A stretch of 8,292 bases of DNA, taken from positions 12,418-20,709 of the forward strand of contig PLSJ01000062.1 of assembly GCA_003165115.1 (NCBI GenBank), written 5' to 3'. This DNA comes from Syntrophaceae bacterium. Lineage in GTDB: Bacteria > Desulfobacterota > Syntrophorhabdia > Syntrophorhabdales > WCHB1-27. Every line of letters begins with the position of its first letter. Position 1 is the stretch's first letter. The notes under the pieces are model-generated. The model did not search any database. It saw nothing but the letters and a program-made list of their open reading frames with translations, and was not told the origin of the DNA. The position numbers and the translations under genes are program-made. Shown here in pieces: positions 6,239 through 8,292 of this stretch.

Positions 6239-7096
6239 ATGGTGACGTTGACGTATTACCCCGGTTGTTCTCTGAAAACGGGGAGCAAGTTTTACGAAGC
6301 TTCGATCCAAAAGGTGTTTTCGACTTACGGCATCGGGCTCAGGGAACTTCCCGACTGGTCGTGCTGCGGGGCCTCGGCGGCCCACACGATCGATGAGGAC
6401 GTCGCCCACGTGCTCGTGGCGCGCAACCTCGCGATTGCCGAAAAGCAGGAGCTCAATTTCTTCGCGCCCTGCTCTGCCTGTTACAGCCGCTCAAAGATCA
6501 CCAACGATACGATACGGAGCGACATAAGCCTGCAGGACCGGCTGAACGACGCCATCGCGCCCCTCGAATGCACGGGCTCGCTGGAGATAAAGAATATTAT
6601 CGAGGTGCTCGACGACCACGTCGGCGTCTCCGTTATTGCGAAGAAGAAGCGTTTCGACCTGTCCGCCCTGCGGGTGGTGCCCTATTACGGTTGCGTGCTC
6701 ACGCGGCTCATGCGGGTGAAGCCCTTTGACGACAGGGAGAACCCGCGGAGCATGGACGGGCTGCTGGAAGCGCTCGGGGCGACCGTCCTGGACTGGCCCT
6801 TTAAGATGGAGTGCTGCGGGGCCGCCAAGACGCTGACCGACAAGGAGATGACCGTGCGCCTCTCCGAGCGGATCATGGCCAGGGCAATAGGCGCGGGGGC
6901 AGACGCCATCGTCACCCCGTGCCCGCTGTGTCAGATGAACCTCGATTTGCTGCCGAGCCTCGGCAGCACCATTCCGGTCATTCCCACGCTGTTCCTGTCG
7001 GAGGTCTTCGAGCTCGCGCTCTACGGCCGGATGATCGGCCTGAGTTCTCATTTCGTCCCCGCGGAGACGGTAGTCACGAAGATCAAGGAGGCGTGA
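6239..7096 (+). CDS. hdrB: HdrB-like subunit with two CCG domains (noncubane [4Fe-4S] cluster protein)
   Basis: HdrB is the catalytic subunit of heterodisulfide reductase in methanogens; in bacteria, homologues pass electrons to an unidentified thiol/disulfide or protein partner. The 285-aa product has two CCG domains with all cluster ligands. Domain 1 has C10 (YPGC), C42-C43 (SCCG), C78 and C81 (PCSAC). Domain 2 has C152 (YYGC), C192-C193 (ECCG), C228 and C231 (PCPLC). Spacing is nearly that of Methanothermococcus HdrB (C9, C41, C42, C78, C81 and C153, C193, C194, C231, C234), so both noncubane clusters should form. No membrane segment is seen. It lies 89 nt after hdrC and 4 nt before the next gene. 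A genuine methanogen-type activity is very unlikely in this bacterial setting, and the acceptor cannot be read from the sequence. Confidence 0.94.
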   Translation: MVTLTYYPGCSLKTGSKFYEASIQKVFSTYGIGLRELPDWSCCGASAAHTIDEDVAHVLVARNLAIAEKQELNFFAPCSACYSRSKITNDTIRSDISLQDRLNDAIAPLECTGSLEIKNIIEVLDDHVGVSVIAKKKRFDLSALRVVPYYGCVLTRLMRVKPFDDRENPRSMDGLLEALGATVLDWPFKMECCGAAKTLTDKEMTVRLSERIMARAIGAGADAIVTPCPLCQMNLDLLPSLGSTIPVIPTLFLSEVFELALYGRMIGLSSHFVPAETVVTKIKEA

Positions 7097-7100
7097 GGCT

Positions 7101-7454
7101 ATGGAGGCGCAAGAGACACTTGATTTCATCAAGGCCCAGGACCCCGAAGGGGGTGAGCGCCTGAAGCGTCTGCTCGACAAGAAGTCCAGCCTGGCCGAAG
7201 GGAACGTCTACGGCGAGTGTTTCACCGAGCGTCAGTTTAACCTGGTCTTCGATCCACTTCTCAGCTCGGCCTTTGAAAAGGCGCGGATATTGGAGCTTTT
7301 GAGCGCACACGACGAGAAAGTCGCCTCGCTCGCTGCACAGCTTTCCATGGACAAGGCGCGCGTCTTCGCACACCTTCTGGACCTGGTAAAGAGGAACATG
7401 GTGGAGATCGCAGGGTTCGACGAGAGACACCCTGTCTTCAAAAAGAGGTGGTAA
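7101..7454 (+). CDS. Small protein of unknown function between hdrB and hdrA, possible winged-helix fold
   Basis: I do not recognise this 117-aa protein. AAGGAGG (7085-7091), inside the end of hdrB, is its ribosome binding site. The spacing to hdrB (4 nt) and to hdrA (5 nt) shows that it is part of the Hdr unit. Residues 1-30 are charged and helical. Residues 58-100 read as helix-turn-helix (ARILELLSAHDEKVASLAAQ, then MDKARVFAHLLDLVKRNMV). They are followed by a short strand/wing-like segment (VEIAGFDERHPVFKKRW). This resembles small winged-helix proteins in which the second helix pair is the recognition unit. It has one cysteine (C40) and no metal motif, signal peptide or membrane segment. 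It may be an accessory or assembly protein of the Hdr complex, or a regulator. The fold is inferred by eye only. Confidence 0.85.
   Translation: MEAQETLDFIKAQDPEGGERLKRLLDKKSSLAEGNVYGECFTERQFNLVFDPLLSSAFEKARILELLSAHDEKVASLAAQLSMDKARVFAHLLDLVKRNMVEIAGFDERHPVFKKRW
7445..7451 (+). promoter_or_regulatory. Ribosome binding site of hdrA
   Basis: GAGGTGG lies at the end of the upstream small gene, 8 nt before the ATG at 7460. It resembles the hdrB site (GAGAGGTGG) and supports 7460 as the start, because the product then opens with the FAD-binding MDKVGKVLVIGGGIGG. Confidence 0.55.
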
Positions 7455-7459
7455 GGGTT

Positions 7460-8292
7460 ATGGATAAGGTCGGAAAAGTACTGGTCATCGGAGGCGGCAT
7501 CGGCGGGATGGAGGCTTCCCTCAACCTCGTGGAAGCAGGCTTCAAGGTCTATCTGGTCGACGAGAAGCCGAACATCGGCGGCAAGATGGCGCAGCTCGAC
7601 AAGACATTCCCGACCAATGACTGCTCCATGTGCATCATGGCGCCGAAACTCGTGGAGGTGGGGAGGAACGCGAACGTCGAGCTGCTCATGGGCAGCGAGG
7701 TGGTGGCGCTCGAAGGACAGCCGGGTAATTTCACCGCCGTCATCAAAAGGCGGCCGCGCAGGATCATCAAGGAAAAGTGTACGTCCTGCGGCCTCTGTGC
7801 GCCCTTCTGTCCCCTCGACGTGCCTGCGGATTACAACGAAGGGCTTTCGCGCAGGAGCGCCGCCTTCATCAACTTTCCCCAGGCCATCCCGTCCACCTAC
7901 TCCATCGACCGGCAAATACCGCCCTGCGTCAACAGGTGCCCCATCAACATCAATGCGCGGGACTACGTGGGCCTCATTGCACAGGGCAAATTCCTGGAAG
8001 CCCTCGACGTCGTACGCGAGAAGCTGCCCTTTCCCGGCACCATCGGCCGCATCTGCAACCATCCCTGTGAGGACGCATGCCTCAGGGGCGAAAAGGTCGA
8101 CCAGCCCCTCAGCATATGCGCGCTGAAGCGCTTTGTCGCCGACTACGAGACAGGGCGGCGGGAGCCTCCCGTGCCAGGAACAGGGCCGGACAAAGGGAAG
8201 AAGGTCGCGGTGATCGGCGGCGGCCCTTCCGGCATGGCATGTGCCATAAACCTTCGGAAGGCGGGTTACGGCGTCACGATCTTCGAGGCCCG
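7460..8292 (+). CDS. hdrA: HdrA-like FAD protein with an inserted GltD/DPYD-type domain, 5' part only
   Basis: The frame runs off the right edge after 277 complete codons. HdrA is the FAD subunit that bifurcates electrons between high- and low-potential acceptors. Seen in order are the FAD-binding glycine motif VIGGGIGGMEAS (10-20); the HdrA signature IGGKMAQLDKTFPTNDCSMC (39-58) followed by MAPKLVEVG; a 4Fe-4S motif with C107, C110, C113 and C117; and a linker with FPQAIPSTYSID (139-150). Then a GltD/DPYD N-terminal cysteine domain follows, with C156 and C160 (PCVNRCP) and C199, C203 and C207 (GRICNHPCEDAC), and ALKRFVADYE. A second Rossmann motif, VAVIGGGPSGMA (249-260), starts just before the window ends. 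Plain HdrA proteins are about 650 aa and lack the GltD part. The full protein here should be much larger, and a NAD(P)H-using module is likely. Domain order after residue 277 is unknown. Confidence 0.93.
   Translation, partial: MDKVGKVLVIGGGIGGMEASLNLVEAGFKVYLVDEKPNIGGKMAQLDKTFPTNDCSMCIMAPKLVEVGRNANVELLMGSEVVALEGQPGNFTAVIKRRPRRIIKEKCTSCGLCAPFCPLDVPADYNEGLSRRSAAFINFPQAIPSTYSIDRQIPPCVNRCPININARDYVGLIAQGKFLEALDVVREKLPFPGTIGRICNHPCEDACLRGEKVDQPLSICALKRFVADYETGRREPPVPGTGPDKGKKVAVIGGGPSGMACAINLRKAGYGVTIFEA

Noticed and set aside
1..8292. CRISPR arrays, insertion sequences, tRNA or rRNA genes, prophage or toxin-antitoxin genes
   Set aside because: No repeat-spacer pattern, transposase motif, terminal inverted repeats or structured tRNA/rRNA sequence was seen; nearly all the window is metabolic coding sequence.

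Overview
The window is a single + strand gene block carrying the carbonyl branch of the Wood-Ljungdahl (reductive acetyl-CoA) pathway, followed by a heterodisulfide-reductase (Hdr) type electron-transfer module. It points to a strict anaerobe. The bacterial-type acetyl-CoA synthase (734 aa with the N-terminal CODH-docking domain), the high G+C, the strong AGGAGG-type ribosome binding sites and an HdrA with a built-in GltD-like domain fit a Desulfobacterota-like ('deltaproteobacterial') sulfate reducer, syntroph or acetogen. That taxonomy is inference; Nitrospirota, Chloroflexota or other anaerobic bacteria are not excluded.

Layout: the C-terminal half of the CO dehydrogenase catalytic subunit (1-915, cut by the window edge); acsB, acetyl-CoA synthase (945-3149); a 237-nt intergenic region holding a cobalamin riboswitch (about 3158-3328) and a following hairpin; acsC, corrinoid iron-sulfur protein large subunit (3387-4721); acsE, methyltetrahydrofolate:corrinoid methyltransferase (4731-5609); hdrC-like (5613-6149); an 89-nt gap with a GC-rich hairpin; hdrB-like (6239-7096); a 117-aa protein of unknown function with a winged-helix look (7101-7454); and the start of a large hdrA-like gene (7460 to the window end) in which a GltD/DPYD-type cysteine domain and a second nucleotide-binding fold follow the HdrA N-terminus. 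Apart from the two non-coding gaps, genes are 3 to 29 nt apart, so they probably form one transcription unit.

How they work together: AcsE moves the methyl group of methyl-tetrahydrofolate to the cobalt of the AcsC corrinoid protein. CODH reduces CO2 to CO (or runs in reverse). AcsB joins methyl, CO and CoA into acetyl-CoA, or cleaves acetyl-CoA if the pathway runs oxidatively. The Hdr genes encode an electron-transfer or bifurcation complex that most likely links ferredoxin, NAD(P)H and a further acceptor to this pathway, as Hdr modules do beside methylene-tetrahydrofolate reductase in Moorella. All visible metal-ligand cysteines in AcsB, AcsC, HdrC and HdrB are intact.

The points most worth following are the cobalamin riboswitch placed inside the operon directly before a corrinoid-protein gene, the absence of acsD next to acsC, the HdrA-GltD fusion, and the small uncharacterised gene between hdrB and hdrA.
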